From assembly GCA_014238415.1 (NCBI GenBank), contig JABABA010000019.1, forward strand, positions 1 to 64,000: a stretch of DNA of 64,000 nucleotides, in the 5' to 3' direction. The DNA comes from Planctomycetota bacterium (lineage in GTDB: Bacteria > Planctomycetota > UBA1135 > GCA-002686595). Each line of letters starts with the position of its first letter. The stretch's first letter is position 1. Shown here in pieces: positions 25,501-33,653 of this stretch. The notes under the pieces are model-generated. The model had not been told where the DNA came from. It ran no database searches and worked only from the letters and a program-made list of their open reading frames with translations. The position numbers were made by a program, and so were the translations under genes.

Positions 25501-26229
25501 CAGCCTGGTTTGGCGGAGGTCGATGTGGTCGAGCAATGCCAGGACTACCTGCAAGAAAAAATCGACACTGGCGAATTCGTGCTTCCAGCGGGGGTTTCCT
25601 ACACCTTCGCGGGTTCCTACCAGAACCAGATCCGGGCTACAAAAACCCTCGCCGTGGTGCTACCCCTGGCCCTGATGCTGATCTTCTTGATCCTCTATTT
25701 CCAGTTCAGAGCGGTCTCCACGACCCTCATGGTCTTCAGCGGCGTGTTCGTCGCCTGGTCCGGCGGCTTCATCATGATCTGGCTCTATGGCACGCCCTGG
25801 TTCCTGGACTTTGAGCTGTTTGGAGTTCACATGCGCGAACTCTTCAGCGTACGACCATTGAACTTGAGCGTCGCAGTCTGGGTCGGATTCCTGGCCCTGT
25901 TTGGCATCGCCACGGACGACGGGGTGGTGATCGCCACCTACCTGGGCCAGTCTATTGAGAAACGAAAACCCAAGACCGTAAACGAGATTCGCGAAGCGGT
26001 CGTGGTTGCGGGCAAACGGCGCTGTCGTCCTTGCCTGATGACCTCAGCTACCACAATTCTGGCTCTGCTCCCAGTGTTGACCTCCAGTGGTCGAGGTGCG
26101 GATGTGATGATACCCATGGCGATTCCCTCTTTTGGAGGCATGTGCGTGGTGTTGATCAGCATGTTCCTGGTGCCGACCCTGTTCTGCTGGGTACAGGAAC
26201 GACGATTGAAGACTGCGACTATCAAATAG
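22552..26229 (+). CDS. cusA: CusA/CzcA-family heavy-metal RND efflux pump
   Basis: A 1225-residue inner-membrane proton/metal antiporter. Landmarks: VDAIPDIGENQQIVFTEWMG near the N-terminus, FGFSTIYVIFEDDVEFYWSR, LSGIAIAIGTIVDMGIVL (TM4 region with the proton-relay Asp), and VWVGFLALFGIATDDGVVIA in the second half. It is about 180 residues longer than E. coli CusA. The extra sequence includes a segment with further membrane helices (about residues 543-640) and a loop near the pore domain (about 745-800). SGMRAPMGIKVKG contributes methionines typical of Cu/Ag pumps, so Cu(I)/Ag(I) is favoured over Zn/Co. It starts 12 bases after the adaptor gene. Confidence 0.93.
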   Translation: MLAKLIRFLLEQKLVVLLLALLVILLGVRYAPFDWDLGPLPRDPIAVDAIPDIGENQQIVFTEWMGRSPQDVEDQVTYPLTAALLGLPGVKTIRSSSMFGFSTIYVIFEDDVEFYWSRSRVLEKLSSLPTNTLPEEVRPALGPDATPLGQIYWYTLEGRDSSGLPAGGWDLDELRSIQDWTVRYALMAADGVSEVASVGGFVREYQVDVNPNAMRAHRVTLEEVFAAVKGSNLEVGARVLEINNAEYFVRGLGWIENTADIEESVIKSVAGVPIRVKDVARVSLGPAQRRGALDKGGSEAVGGVVVVRYGENPLAVIQNVKQKIKEIAQGLPRKTLADGTVSQVTVVPFYDRSGLIYETLGTLNKAISEEVLVTILVVLFMLMHLRASFLIASLLPIGVLFTFIFMKIGGVDANIVALSGIAIAIGTIVDMGIVLCENIQSKLAEAKEGESPLEVVYTATTEVGSAILTAVTTTVVGFLPVFSMIGEEGKLFRPLAFTKTFALVGSVVAALLLIPPLALWILPAKGGFVGRTWNRFLERRKLLRVSWPYLLNGLTILLVASMLATHWEPLGPEQGAVRNLAFVLLAIIGLLLFFNLFLRVYEPILRWCLRRKILFLSMPVVLMVMGLMVWLGTDRVFGFIPTSLVKMGADRDAVYSTTLWSKARDTFPGLGKEFMPPLDEGSYLFMPTTMAHASIGEALDVLQKLDQAIESVPEVELAVGKIGRVESALDPAPVSMVETIVNYKPEFIRDGKGKRMNFRFNEAEDAYVRDDHGNLIPDADGRPFRNWRPKIRNADDIWDEIVSAARLTGTVTAPRLQPIAARLVMLASGMRAPMGIKVKGPSLEIIEDVGLELERYLKEIPAVKAEATFADRVVGKPYLLIDVDRQAAGRYGVSIAKVQSVIEIALGGRRVTTTVEGRERYPVRVRYQRELRDTIESMERILVPTQGEAQIPLSQLAEIRYLRGPQMIKTEDTFLTSYVIFDRQPGLAEVDVVEQCQDYLQEKIDTGEFVLPAGVSYTFAGSYQNQIRATKTLAVVLPLALMLIFLILYFQFRAVSTTLMVFSGVFVAWSGGFIMIWLYGTPWFLDFELFGVHMRELFSVRPLNLSVAVWVGFLALFGIATDDGVVIATYLGQSIEKRKPKTVNEIREAVVVAGKRRCRPCLMTSATTILALLPVLTSSGRGADVMIPMAIPSFGGMCVVLISMFLVPTLFCWVQERRLKTATIK

Positions 26230-26283
26230 ATCCTTTCCAAACGGGGCACCCGCAGCGTTATTCTGTGTGCTCTTGCGGGACAC

Positions 26284-26340
26284 CCCGCACACAGTGCCCC
26301 TGCGCGGAGTAACCCGCACACTGTTTCCCGCGCGGATTGT
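26284..26340. repeat. Two tandem imperfect 28-29-bp repeats
   Basis: Unit 1 (26284-26312) and unit 2 (26313-26340) both begin CCCGCACAC and contain GCGCGGA. A partial third start (CCCGCGC) follows at 26341. They lie between cusA and the small lipoprotein gene. Alternating GC-rich half-sites give each unit some internal dyad character. They could be protein-binding sites or an mRNA-stabilising element. Confidence 0.5.
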
Positions 26341-26367
26341 CCCGCGCTCACCAACCCGATCACTCCC

Positions 26368-26685
26368 ATGAAATTCCTGGCCCTTCTCCTGATTGCCCTG
26401 CCCTTGACCGCCTGCAGCGGAGAGGAGCCCATCGAGACCCCTGTCGATCCTGTTCCGGCCAAGACCACCTCCATCAGCACCAATGTGCAGTGCGGCTGCA
26501 CCATTGATTCGATCAGCAAATGTGGCAACTTCGTCGAGATCGACTCGAAGTACATCCCGATTGCAAATGACAAGGAACTCGGCTTGGGCCACATGGAGTG
26601 GTGCAACCAGGGCCCAGTGGCAGCAGATGTCGCAGGCGAAGTTGTGGACGGTGCGTTCGTCGCCAGCAAGCTTGACACCAAGTGA
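26368..26685 (+). CDS. Small lipoprotein of unknown function
   Basis: A 105-residue predicted lipoprotein. MKFLALLLIALPLTACSG is a signal peptide with lipobox L-T-A-C (Cys16). The mature part has VQCGCTIDSISKCGNFVEI (three Cys), and HMEWCNQGPVAADVAGEVVD near the C-terminus. I recall similar small Cys-containing lipoproteins in planctomycetes annotated only as hypothetical. The position after the metal-efflux genes and the C-G-C motif hint at a metal-related envelope role, but this is inference. A strong hairpin follows the stop. Confidence 0.6.
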   Translation: MKFLALLLIALPLTACSGEEPIETPVDPVPAKTTSISTNVQCGCTIDSISKCGNFVEIDSKYIPIANDKELGLGHMEWCNQGPVAADVAGEVVDGAFVASKLDTK

Positions 26686-26739
26686 GCAGAGCAGACACTT
26701 GAGCCCTGACACTCTCTAGGCAAAGAACTCTGGGAACTC

Positions 26740-26773
26740 AGCCCAGGACACCACTCGTGCGGTGTCCTGGGCT
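26740..26773 (+). terminator. Strong perfect hairpin, probable terminator of the lipoprotein/efflux unit
   Basis: AGCCCAGGACACC (26740-26752) and GGTGTCCTGGGCT (26761-26773) form an uninterrupted 13-bp stem with an 8-base loop ACTCGTGC. The following TATATCAT is AT-rich but not a true T-run. It overlaps a possible upstream start of the MOSC gene, which supports the later start there. Confidence 0.65.
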
Positions 26774-26803
26774 TATATCATGGTGCAAGCCACATTCACC
26801 CCC

Positions 26804-27337
26804 ATGAACTTCTCCCGCCGTCACGACCGCTGGCTCCGCAAGCTACCTGCCTCTCCCAAGGACGAGGGGCTCGTTTGCCTGCTGGTGATCCGCCCTGGAG
26901 CCGAAGAAAGCGGAGAGCGAGAGCTTCGAGAATCCATCGAACTGACCGTCGAAGGGGGAATCGCTGGCGACCGCTGGATCAAGAACTCCGAACGCAACCT
27001 GGGCAGTCAGGTCAGCTTGATCAACACACACATGATCGGGCAACTCGCCGGCAAGACCCCGGTGGAACTTTGCGGCGACAACCTGCATGTGGACCTGGAC
27101 CTCTCCGAGACCAACCTGCCGATCGGCGCGCGCCTCTTGATCGGCAGCGCAATACTCGAAGTCAGCGCTGTTCCCCACAAACCCTGCGTAGCATTCTGCC
27201 ACCGATTCGGCGCCCGAGCCGCCAAGCGCGTGGCCCGGGGCAATACCACGGGCCTGCGGGGTCGTGGGGTTCTCTGCCAAGTGGTCCAGGCAGGAACAAT
27301 CCAGGTCGCCGACCGGATCGAGGTACGACGGATCTAG
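26804..27337 (+). CDS. MOSC-domain protein
   Basis: A 177-residue stand-alone MOSC (molybdenum cofactor sulfurase C-terminal) domain. LTVEGGIAGDRWIKN, NLHVDLDLSETNLPIGARLL and the conserved-Cys region VPHKPCVAFCHRFG are the family landmarks; the C in K-P-C is the presumed sulfur-carrying residue. Such proteins mobilise sulfur or activate N-hydroxylated substrates as parts of molybdoenzymes. No molybdenum-cofactor genes are nearby. The start at MNFSRRHD is chosen because the upstream in-frame ATGs fall inside or just after a terminator hairpin. Confidence 0.85.
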   Translation: MNFSRRHDRWLRKLPASPKDEGLVCLLVIRPGAEESGERELRESIELTVEGGIAGDRWIKNSERNLGSQVSLINTHMIGQLAGKTPVELCGDNLHVDLDLSETNLPIGARLLIGSAILEVSAVPHKPCVAFCHRFGARAAKRVARGNTTGLRGRGVLCQVVQAGTIQVADRIEVRRI

Positions 27338-27398
27338 GCTCAGCGAGAGCAGTTCAGCTGCCCTCAACGCCCGCAGTCGAAATTGCAGAACACGCCAT

Positions 27399-27419
27399 GA
27401 GCATGCTCCCGGGCCCGGG
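27399..27419. repeat. Two overlapping perfect palindromes upstream of the ThuA/PVC gene
   Basis: GAGCATGCTC (27399-27408) is followed by CCCGGGCCCGGG (27408-27419); both are self-complementary. They lie in the 173-base gap between the MOSC gene and the giant gene. They could be an operator or a GC-rich terminator of the MOSC transcript; neither is proven. Confidence 0.3.
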
Positions 27420-27510
27420 GGCGCTTTTGTTCTTGCGCAGATTGGGCACTGCCGGCCCCGACTCGACCCCAATAGCGGCGTAGCCCGGGCTCAACGGGTA
27501 CCCTGGACCC

Positions 27511-30500
27511 ATGGACAAGTCCCCCACCTCCTCCTGGCAGCTTGCTTGCTGGGTTGGTTTGCTCTTGCTGGTCGTCGCAGGTCCCTCTCTTGCCGTGCAA
27601 GGAGAGGCGGAACCCTTGCGGGTCTATTTGCGAGCGGGGCCCAAGACCCATGGTCCGGGGGAGCATGACCATCCACGATTCCTGGCGGATTGGTCGCAGC
27701 TGCTGGAAGAACGCGGAGCGGTCGTGGATGGATCCCTGGAGTTTCCGAGCAGCGCGGCCCTGGCGAAGACCGATGTCCTGGTCTTCTACGCGGCAGAAGG
27801 AGGCACCCTCGACCCTCAACAACGCCAAGATCTGGATCGCTACCTGGCCCGGGGCGGGGGCATTGTGGCTCTGCACGATGCGGTCTGCGGCAACGACGCA
27901 CAGTGGTTCAAGACCATTATTGGAGGTGCATGGGAACACGGTCACTCCAAGTGGAAGATGGGCAAGCTCGGGTTGTACATGGACTCCATGGAGCATCCCA
28001 TCACAAAAGGCATCCCGCACTTTGATCTGGATGATGAGATCTATTTCGATCTGCACCTCGATCCCAAGGCCCATGTATTGGCCAACAGTTTTCACACGGT
28101 GTTCGATGTGACGCCCCAGCTTTGGACCTATGAGCCCGGGAGCTACCGGGCCTTTGTCAGCATCCAAGGGCACTTCACAAAGACCTTCGACCATCCAGCC
28201 TGGCAGGCAATTGTCCTGCGCGGGATTGCCTGGGCGGGCAATCGTGATGCGGACTTGTTCTTGCAGCCAGGCGAATTAGCAGGCCTGCGATATCCCCCAG
28301 GCGGCCCCACCCCCCCCGCGCAAGCCAAAGAGAGCTTTGAATTGCATCCTGATTTTGAGATGCAGTGCGTTGCCTGGGAACCCATGGTGATCAACCCGAT
28401 CTCCGTGGACTGGGATCGAGATGGTCGCATGTGGGTGGCCTGCACACCAGGGTATCCCTACAAGGAGAAGTTCACTGGAGTTGCCGCACATGACCAGATC
28501 CTGATCTTGGAAGATTCCAACGGGGATGGAGTCATGGATCAGCGCGCGGTGTTCTATGAAGGCCTCGATCTGGTTACGAGTTTGGTGCGCCATGAAAATG
28601 GCGTAATCGTGACCGCTGCGCCTGACATCCTGTACCTCGAAGACACCAACGGGGACGATCGTGCTGACAAGACAACCGTGCTCTACACGGGCTTTGGTTA
28701 CGGAGACACCCACGCAGTGATCAGCAACATGCGCTGGGGTCCCGACGGTTGGATCTACTGCACACAGGGTTACAGCGGTGGGGCCTCGAGGGACATTCGT
28801 GGCGCGGCGGATCCAAGCAAGAGCCTCGGTTCCATTCGCAATGGCCTGCTGCGCTTCCGAGCTGATGGGTCTGCCATCGAGTTGGTTTCGTCCTACGGCA
28901 GCAACACCTGGGGCCTCGATTTTACACCGGATGGAGAACTGTTCTTCACCATGGCCAATGGTTCCCACGCGCGCCATGTGGTTCTTCCCGAGCGAATGCT
29001 GGCAGGACACAGGGTTGGCGGCGTCAACTCCTGGAAGGACATTGTCGATCACCGCAAGGCTTTCCCCGCGTTTCATGACGGTCGTATCAGTTACCTGCAG
29101 ATCGACTTTGTGGGCGGGTTCACTGCTGCGGCGGGTTGTCTGGTTCAAAGCGGAGGAGCCTGGCCCTCGGAGTTCGACTTGGACCACTTTGTCTGCGAGC
29201 CCACGATCAATCTCGTACACCGAGATAAACTATCCACACGCGGGGTGACCTTCACTGCCAGCAAACCCAGGCAGGCGGAGTTCCTTGCCTCACGTGATCT
29301 CTGGTTTCGACCAGTGCACCTGCGTACTGGACCGGACGGTGCCATGTATGTTCTGGATTTCTACAATCAAGCTGCAGTGCACAACGACACACGCGGACCC
29401 AAGCACGGCCCAACCAACGCAGCGATACGTCCAGACCGAGACAAATTACACGGGCGCATCTGGCGGGTACAGCACACCGATGCCCGAGACATGTCGGCGA
29501 GTTTGCCCCATGATACCGCGGGCCTGATTGCATCCCTTGGAGCCAGGGGATCTTGGCAACGGCGCACAGCGGAGCGCCTCCTTCGTGAAGGGCCTGGAAC
29601 AGCGGCGGTACCCGCCCTGCTTGAATCCTTGAGCAAATCTGATTCGGTTCACATGCGTTTGCATTCCCTGGCCCTGGTTCACGATCTTGCGGATGACCAG
29701 GAAACCAGGCTTGGCGCAATCGGAATGGGGCTCAACGATCCCGACCATGCACTTCAACGACGCGCAGCTTTTCTGGCAGGGCCCCTTATGGAAAGCGAAG
29801 AGGCAGCCAAGAACCTGAGCGAAGCCCTGCTGCGGCTTGCCCTTACATCCAAAGACGAGCGCACACGCATGGCTGCCCTTTTGTCCTTGACCCATGGAAA
29901 CCTGGAAGAGGGAGCGCTTACGCAGCTGGTGTCTCTTGCTTCTGAATTAGACGACAATTGGAGTCGCTCGGCCCTTCTGGCCGCCCTCTTGAGCGATCCG
30001 ATCACCAGTCTAGGCGCCATGGTCGCAGGACCTGAATCTTCAGCAACCCGCGCCCTGGCTCAAGAGCTGGGTGAAAAAATTGGCGCGAGACGGGACCCGG
30101 ACCTGACCAACAGGGCACTGATTGCATTAGCTGCAGGGAACATCAATGAAGCCTCCAAGGTCTCTTTCCTCGGTTCCCTGAATTCAGCCCTTGGCGAACG
30201 CTTCAAAGCACAAAGCGAACCCGGAGTGATCGCCGCAGTTGAAGAACTGTTGTCAAGCAAATCAATCGCTCTTGCCAACGCGACCTTGCCTCTGACTGAA
30301 CGCTTTGAGGGCCGCGCCCTGGATGCAGCGTCCGTCGCCTTCGGCCAACGCCTGTTACTAGCCGCCCAAGATCCGGAGGCCTCCTATGAAACTTGCATGG
30401 TCGCCCTGCGTGCGCTCTTGCCGATTCAAAACCTGCGCAGAGAAGCGGTCCAAATCGCAGGCGAGATGTTGGTACCCCATGCGCCTCTTAAGGTACAACT

Positions 30501-32508
30501 GGAAGCGATTGAGCTACTCAATGATTGCAGGGACGATGGGGTAGGAACCGTGCTAGCCAGCAGTTTGCCTGGACTCGGGCGACAGGCAAGAGACGCGGCT
30601 TTCGAAAGCATCATGACCCGCACCGAGCGGGTACCAGCCCTGCTTGCTGCTCTTGAGACAAAGGCTCTGCGACCTCTGGATCTTGGCCCCCGCCTCCTGC
30701 ATCGCCTGCGCCATCATCCCGATGAACAAGTAGCCATTGAAGCGACAAAGGTACTCGATGCTTTCGCAAGCACGGACTCCACGCTGGCACGATTGGAGAC
30801 TCTCCTACCCTTGGTCAGTGCTCCTGGTGATGCGGGGAAGGGGGCGACCTTGTTCATGGAACACTGCGGAACCTGCCACATATTTGAAGGCCAAGGCGCA
30901 GGGGTTGGACCTGAGCTCACGGGCATGGGCGCGCACGGAATCAAGGAACTCCTTGAAATCGTGCTCGACCCCAACCGAGAAGTGGATCCCGCCTACGTTG
31001 AGTATGTGGCACAGACCCTGGATGGAAAAACCTACACAGGAATCATGGTGCGCGAGACTCCTGAAGGCATCGTCCTGCGCAATACGAACGGCGATGAGAA
31101 TGTAGCCAGGCGGGACTTGGACAGCCTCAGATCCACAGGAATCTCGCTCATGCCCACGGGGCTGAGCGATCTGGGACCAGAAGTGCTGCGCGACATCATG
31201 GCCTACCTGACGCGGAACTCCCAAGGGCTGCAGATCCTGGACCTTGAGCTGGTAGCCAATGTGAACTCGGGCGAATACCTCTTTGACGATCAACGAAACG
31301 AGGGCTACACCTTCAAGCGTATGGGAATCCTGGAGATCGAAGGCGTACCTTTCAGCCTGCGCGACCCCAGCAGCCTGGCGAGCGGCAAGAACATTCTTGT
31401 GCTCAAAGGTGGGCCCGATACCAGCCAAAGCTCCAAGACCGATTATCCCAGGCGGGTCGTGATCCCGGTGAACCAGAAGATGGCACGGGTTCATGTGCTC
31501 GGCGGCATTGCCGCTTGGGGGCATCCCTATGGCACGAAGAAGATCTCGCCTCTAGTGGATATGACTTTCATGTTCGAAGACGGCAGCAGCGAAACGCAGG
31601 TACTCTCCAATGGCGTTCATTTCGCCGATTGGATCGGACACTTTGATGTACCCGGATCAACGTTTGTGCCGGATCTTCTGGCCCATGGTCCGGGACAGGT
31701 CAGGCGCCTTACGGTAGATCTTTCCACACCACGGCATGTGCAGGCGATCGTGCTCAAGAGCTACGATGCGATGGCCGCCCCGGTGTTCTTGGCAATGACC
31801 GCAGATACCGATTCCGGTCAGGCAGCACCAGCCCCGAGCCTGCCCACGCGCCCCACCGGAGACCTCTCGGGGGTGAACACTTGGATCTTTGGAGGCGGTT
31901 CGAGCCACGACTTCGAGCGCTGGTTCCGAGACGAAGATGTCGAATCCCTCTCTACTCCCAATCGCAGGGTCCAGTACACCGACAACGAAGAAACCCTGCT
32001 GGCTGGACTCGAAACCGCGGATACCCTGATCTTCTGCACCAACCAGCCCCTGACCAAAGGGACTCAGAACCTCATCAACCGCCATGTTGCCAAGGGCGGC
32101 AGCCTCCTGGCCCTTCATCCCGGAGTCTGGTTCAACTGGCCCGACTGGCCTGAGTTGCACACCAAGATCCTCGGCGCCGGCGCCTACAGCCACGAGCCCC
32201 TGCGGGCCTTCGATGTACGCATCGAGACCACCAAGCACCCCGCAGTCAAAGGAGTTCCCATGCGCTTCGAGATCGTGGACGAGTTGTACCGGGTCAAAGC
32301 CCCGGCGGAATCGGATCTTGCCATCGAGACCCTGGCCCGCTCGACATCGCGCCACGGTGGGGACTCCTTCCCCTGCGTCTGGATCCCCGACACAGGCGCC
32401 GGCAAGGTTTTGATCGTGACCCTCGGGCACGATGGACGCGCCCACGAACTCGCCGCCTTCCAAACCCTGATGCAATCAGGAGTCAACTGGCTGGAAGAGC
32501 GTCCCTGA
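27511..32508 (+). CDS. Giant secreted ThuA / PVC-type propeller / HEAT / CxxCH haem / NPCBM / ThuA protein
   Basis: A 1665-residue exported protein with a signal peptide (WVGLLLLVVAGPSLA, about residues 14-28). Domains in order: ThuA (about 36-250; AEGGTLDPQQRQDLDRYLAR); a PVC-type membrane-bound-dehydrogenase beta-propeller (about 275-650; MVINPISVDWDRDGRMWVAC); a HEAT-like helical repeat region (about 665-1090); a cytochrome c-like module with C-G-T-C-H at 1119-1123; an NPCBM-like sugar-binding module (about 1320-1425; HVLGGIAAWGHPYGTKK); and a second ThuA domain (about 1455-1665). Related planctomycete proteins are thought to bind or oxidise polysaccharide-derived sugars at the cell surface. 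Two ThuA domains in one chain is notable. It is apparently transcribed alone. Confidence 0.9.
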   Translation: MDKSPTSSWQLACWVGLLLLVVAGPSLAVQGEAEPLRVYLRAGPKTHGPGEHDHPRFLADWSQLLEERGAVVDGSLEFPSSAALAKTDVLVFYAAEGGTLDPQQRQDLDRYLARGGGIVALHDAVCGNDAQWFKTIIGGAWEHGHSKWKMGKLGLYMDSMEHPITKGIPHFDLDDEIYFDLHLDPKAHVLANSFHTVFDVTPQLWTYEPGSYRAFVSIQGHFTKTFDHPAWQAIVLRGIAWAGNRDADLFLQPGELAGLRYPPGGPTPPAQAKESFELHPDFEMQCVAWEPMVINPISVDWDRDGRMWVACTPGYPYKEKFTGVAAHDQILILEDSNGDGVMDQRAVFYEGLDLVTSLVRHENGVIVTAAPDILYLEDTNGDDRADKTTVLYTGFGYGDTHAVISNMRWGPDGWIYCTQGYSGGASRDIRGAADPSKSLGSIRNGLLRFRADGSAIELVSSYGSNTWGLDFTPDGELFFTMANGSHARHVVLPERMLAGHRVGGVNSWKDIVDHRKAFPAFHDGRISYLQIDFVGGFTAAAGCLVQSGGAWPSEFDLDHFVCEPTINLVHRDKLSTRGVTFTASKPRQAEFLASRDLWFRPVHLRTGPDGAMYVLDFYNQAAVHNDTRGPKHGPTNAAIRPDRDKLHGRIWRVQHTDARDMSASLPHDTAGLIASLGARGSWQRRTAERLLREGPGTAAVPALLESLSKSDSVHMRLHSLALVHDLADDQETRLGAIGMGLNDPDHALQRRAAFLAGPLMESEEAAKNLSEALLRLALTSKDERTRMAALLSLTHGNLEEGALTQLVSLASELDDNWSRSALLAALLSDPITSLGAMVAGPESSATRALAQELGEKIGARRDPDLTNRALIALAAGNINEASKVSFLGSLNSALGERFKAQSEPGVIAAVEELLSSKSIALANATLPLTERFEGRALDAASVAFGQRLLLAAQDPEASYETCMVALRALLPIQNLRREAVQIAGEMLVPHAPLKVQLEAIELLNDCRDDGVGTVLASSLPGLGRQARDAAFESIMTRTERVPALLAALETKALRPLDLGPRLLHRLRHHPDEQVAIEATKVLDAFASTDSTLARLETLLPLVSAPGDAGKGATLFMEHCGTCHIFEGQGAGVGPELTGMGAHGIKELLEIVLDPNREVDPAYVEYVAQTLDGKTYTGIMVRETPEGIVLRNTNGDENVARRDLDSLRSTGISLMPTGLSDLGPEVLRDIMAYLTRNSQGLQILDLELVANVNSGEYLFDDQRNEGYTFKRMGILEIEGVPFSLRDPSSLASGKNILVLKGGPDTSQSSKTDYPRRVVIPVNQKMARVHVLGGIAAWGHPYGTKKISPLVDMTFMFEDGSSETQVLSNGVHFADWIGHFDVPGSTFVPDLLAHGPGQVRRLTVDLSTPRHVQAIVLKSYDAMAAPVFLAMTADTDSGQAAPAPSLPTRPTGDLSGVNTWIFGGGSSHDFERWFRDEDVESLSTPNRRVQYTDNEETLLAGLETADTLIFCTNQPLTKGTQNLINRHVAKGGSLLALHPGVWFNWPDWPELHTKILGAGAYSHEPLRAFDVRIETTKHPAVKGVPMRFEIVDELYRVKAPAESDLAIETLARSTSRHGGDSFPCVWIPDTGAGKVLIVTLGHDGRAHELAAFQTLMQSGVNWLEERP

Positions 32509-32571
32509 CGCGAATCTGGTTGCAAGAAACAGCTACACTGCCCAACCTCAGCCGCCCCCACTATTCTGATC

Positions 32572-32649
32572 ATGCCTCTCGCACTACTGCGCACCCGGCT
32601 CAGCCTTGTCGCGCTACTTGCATCCATTCCCGCCTATGCACAGAGCTGA
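32572..32649 (+). pseudogene. Orphan signal-peptide ORF, probably the severed 5' end of the next gene
   Basis: ATG followed by LRTRLSLVALLASIPAYAQS (residues 6-25) and a TGA. It is a textbook signal peptide with an A-Y-A cleavage site. It is in the same reading frame as the outer-membrane-like gene starting at 32671, separated from it by two in-frame TGA codons (32647-32649 and 32656-32658). Changing each TGA to TGG would fuse the two into one secreted protein. Confidence 0.5.
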
Positions 32650-32670
32650 CCTGGCTGAAGCACTCCGGCA

Positions 32671-33624
32671 GTGCCTCGCTTTGGCGAGATGGAAGTCAGT
32701 TTGGCTTCCGAGCAAGTTGGTGCCTGGCGCCTGCGCTTGAACCTCGACTCCGGTTGGGGTTTCGAAGGCGGACACTCGGAGAACAAGGGGCTCTCCCCCG
32801 GAGGCGACGTAATCACTGTACCCGAACACCGGCACAAAGTTGAGGTGGACCTCTGGCGGGCTGAGTTTGTTGCGGCTTACACCTTCACAGAAGACTGGGA
32901 CGCCTGGTTGCGGCTGCCATTTGAACGGAAGATCCGCACGGCTTCAATTGAACTTGTGGAACCCGCCACCCAAGCAGAACAGGATGCGATGCAACGCAAC
33001 CTGGATATCCACCATGCCAGCGCTACCCTTGAAGGCATGAGCGACCCGTCCTTGTTGGCGGCCACCCGCAGCAATGGTTTCTTCACCGAGAATGATGTGG
33101 CGGCCTTCGCCTTCGGCACCAGCATTCCACTGGGACAAACAGAAGAGAACCCCTACCTTCTCGGGGACGCGGGCGAGGCCCACGAGCACATGCAGTTCGG
33201 CACCGGCACCTTCACCCCCCTGTTGGAAGCCTTCTATGTGACCCCTGTTTCGGAAGATACCAGCTTCTCGGTCAGTCTGGTGGGTAAGGCCCCGCTCTAC
33301 GAGAACAGCAAGGGGTACAAGGGTTCGGCGGAAGTCTCCGGTGGTGTCAATCTGCTGCACTCCTTGGATCCAAACTGGCGCGTGCGTGTGGGCTGGTCTT
33401 CCTTCTATCAGGACTTCGCCAAGTGGGACGGGGGACGCGATCCGAACTCTGGTCTGATCTCCCATGGTGCCACCATGGGCGTGACCTATGGTCTCGACAA
33501 GGATTGGGACCTGTCCCTGGATGTGCGCCTGCCCATATCGCAGCGGGCCCTGGACGAGCACGGCGACACCTACGAGCACGGCCCCATGGTCCGCCTCGGT
33601 TTGTCGCGCTCGATTGGGCCCTGA
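32671..33624 (+). CDS. Outer-membrane beta-barrel-like protein (DUF3187-like), lacking its signal peptide
   Basis: A 317-residue protein from a GTG start, composed of alternating amphipathic strands: GAWRLRLNLDSGWGFEGG, WRAEFVAAYTFTEDWDAWLR, SVSLVGKAPLYENSKGYKG, WRVRVGWSSFYQDFAKWDGG, LDKDWDLSLDVRLPIS, ending in MVRLGLSRSIGP. This is the pattern of a small outer-membrane barrel, and the layout resembles DUF3187. As annotated it has no signal peptide; one is encoded in frame 22 codons upstream, behind two stop codons. The gene is therefore either inactivated, mis-sequenced there, or made from an internal start without export. Confidence 0.6.
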   Translation: MPRFGEMEVSLASEQVGAWRLRLNLDSGWGFEGGHSENKGLSPGGDVITVPEHRHKVEVDLWRAEFVAAYTFTEDWDAWLRLPFERKIRTASIELVEPATQAEQDAMQRNLDIHHASATLEGMSDPSLLAATRSNGFFTENDVAAFAFGTSIPLGQTEENPYLLGDAGEAHEHMQFGTGTFTPLLEAFYVTPVSEDTSFSVSLVGKAPLYENSKGYKGSAEVSGGVNLLHSLDPNWRVRVGWSSFYQDFAKWDGGRDPNSGLISHGATMGVTYGLDKDWDLSLDVRLPISQRALDEHGDTYEHGPMVRLGLSRSIGP

Positions 33625-33653
33625 CAGCCCCAAGCAAGCGCTATCCTTCGGGC

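Noticed and set aside
26284..26345. Tandem repeats resembling a CRISPR array
   Set aside because: The units are directly adjacent with no spacers, only two full copies exist, and no cas genes are present.
32640..32660. TGA read as Trp or selenocysteine
   Set aside because: TGA terminates many genes in this window, often in stop/start overlaps, and no selenocysteine machinery or element was seen; nonsense change or sequence error is simpler.
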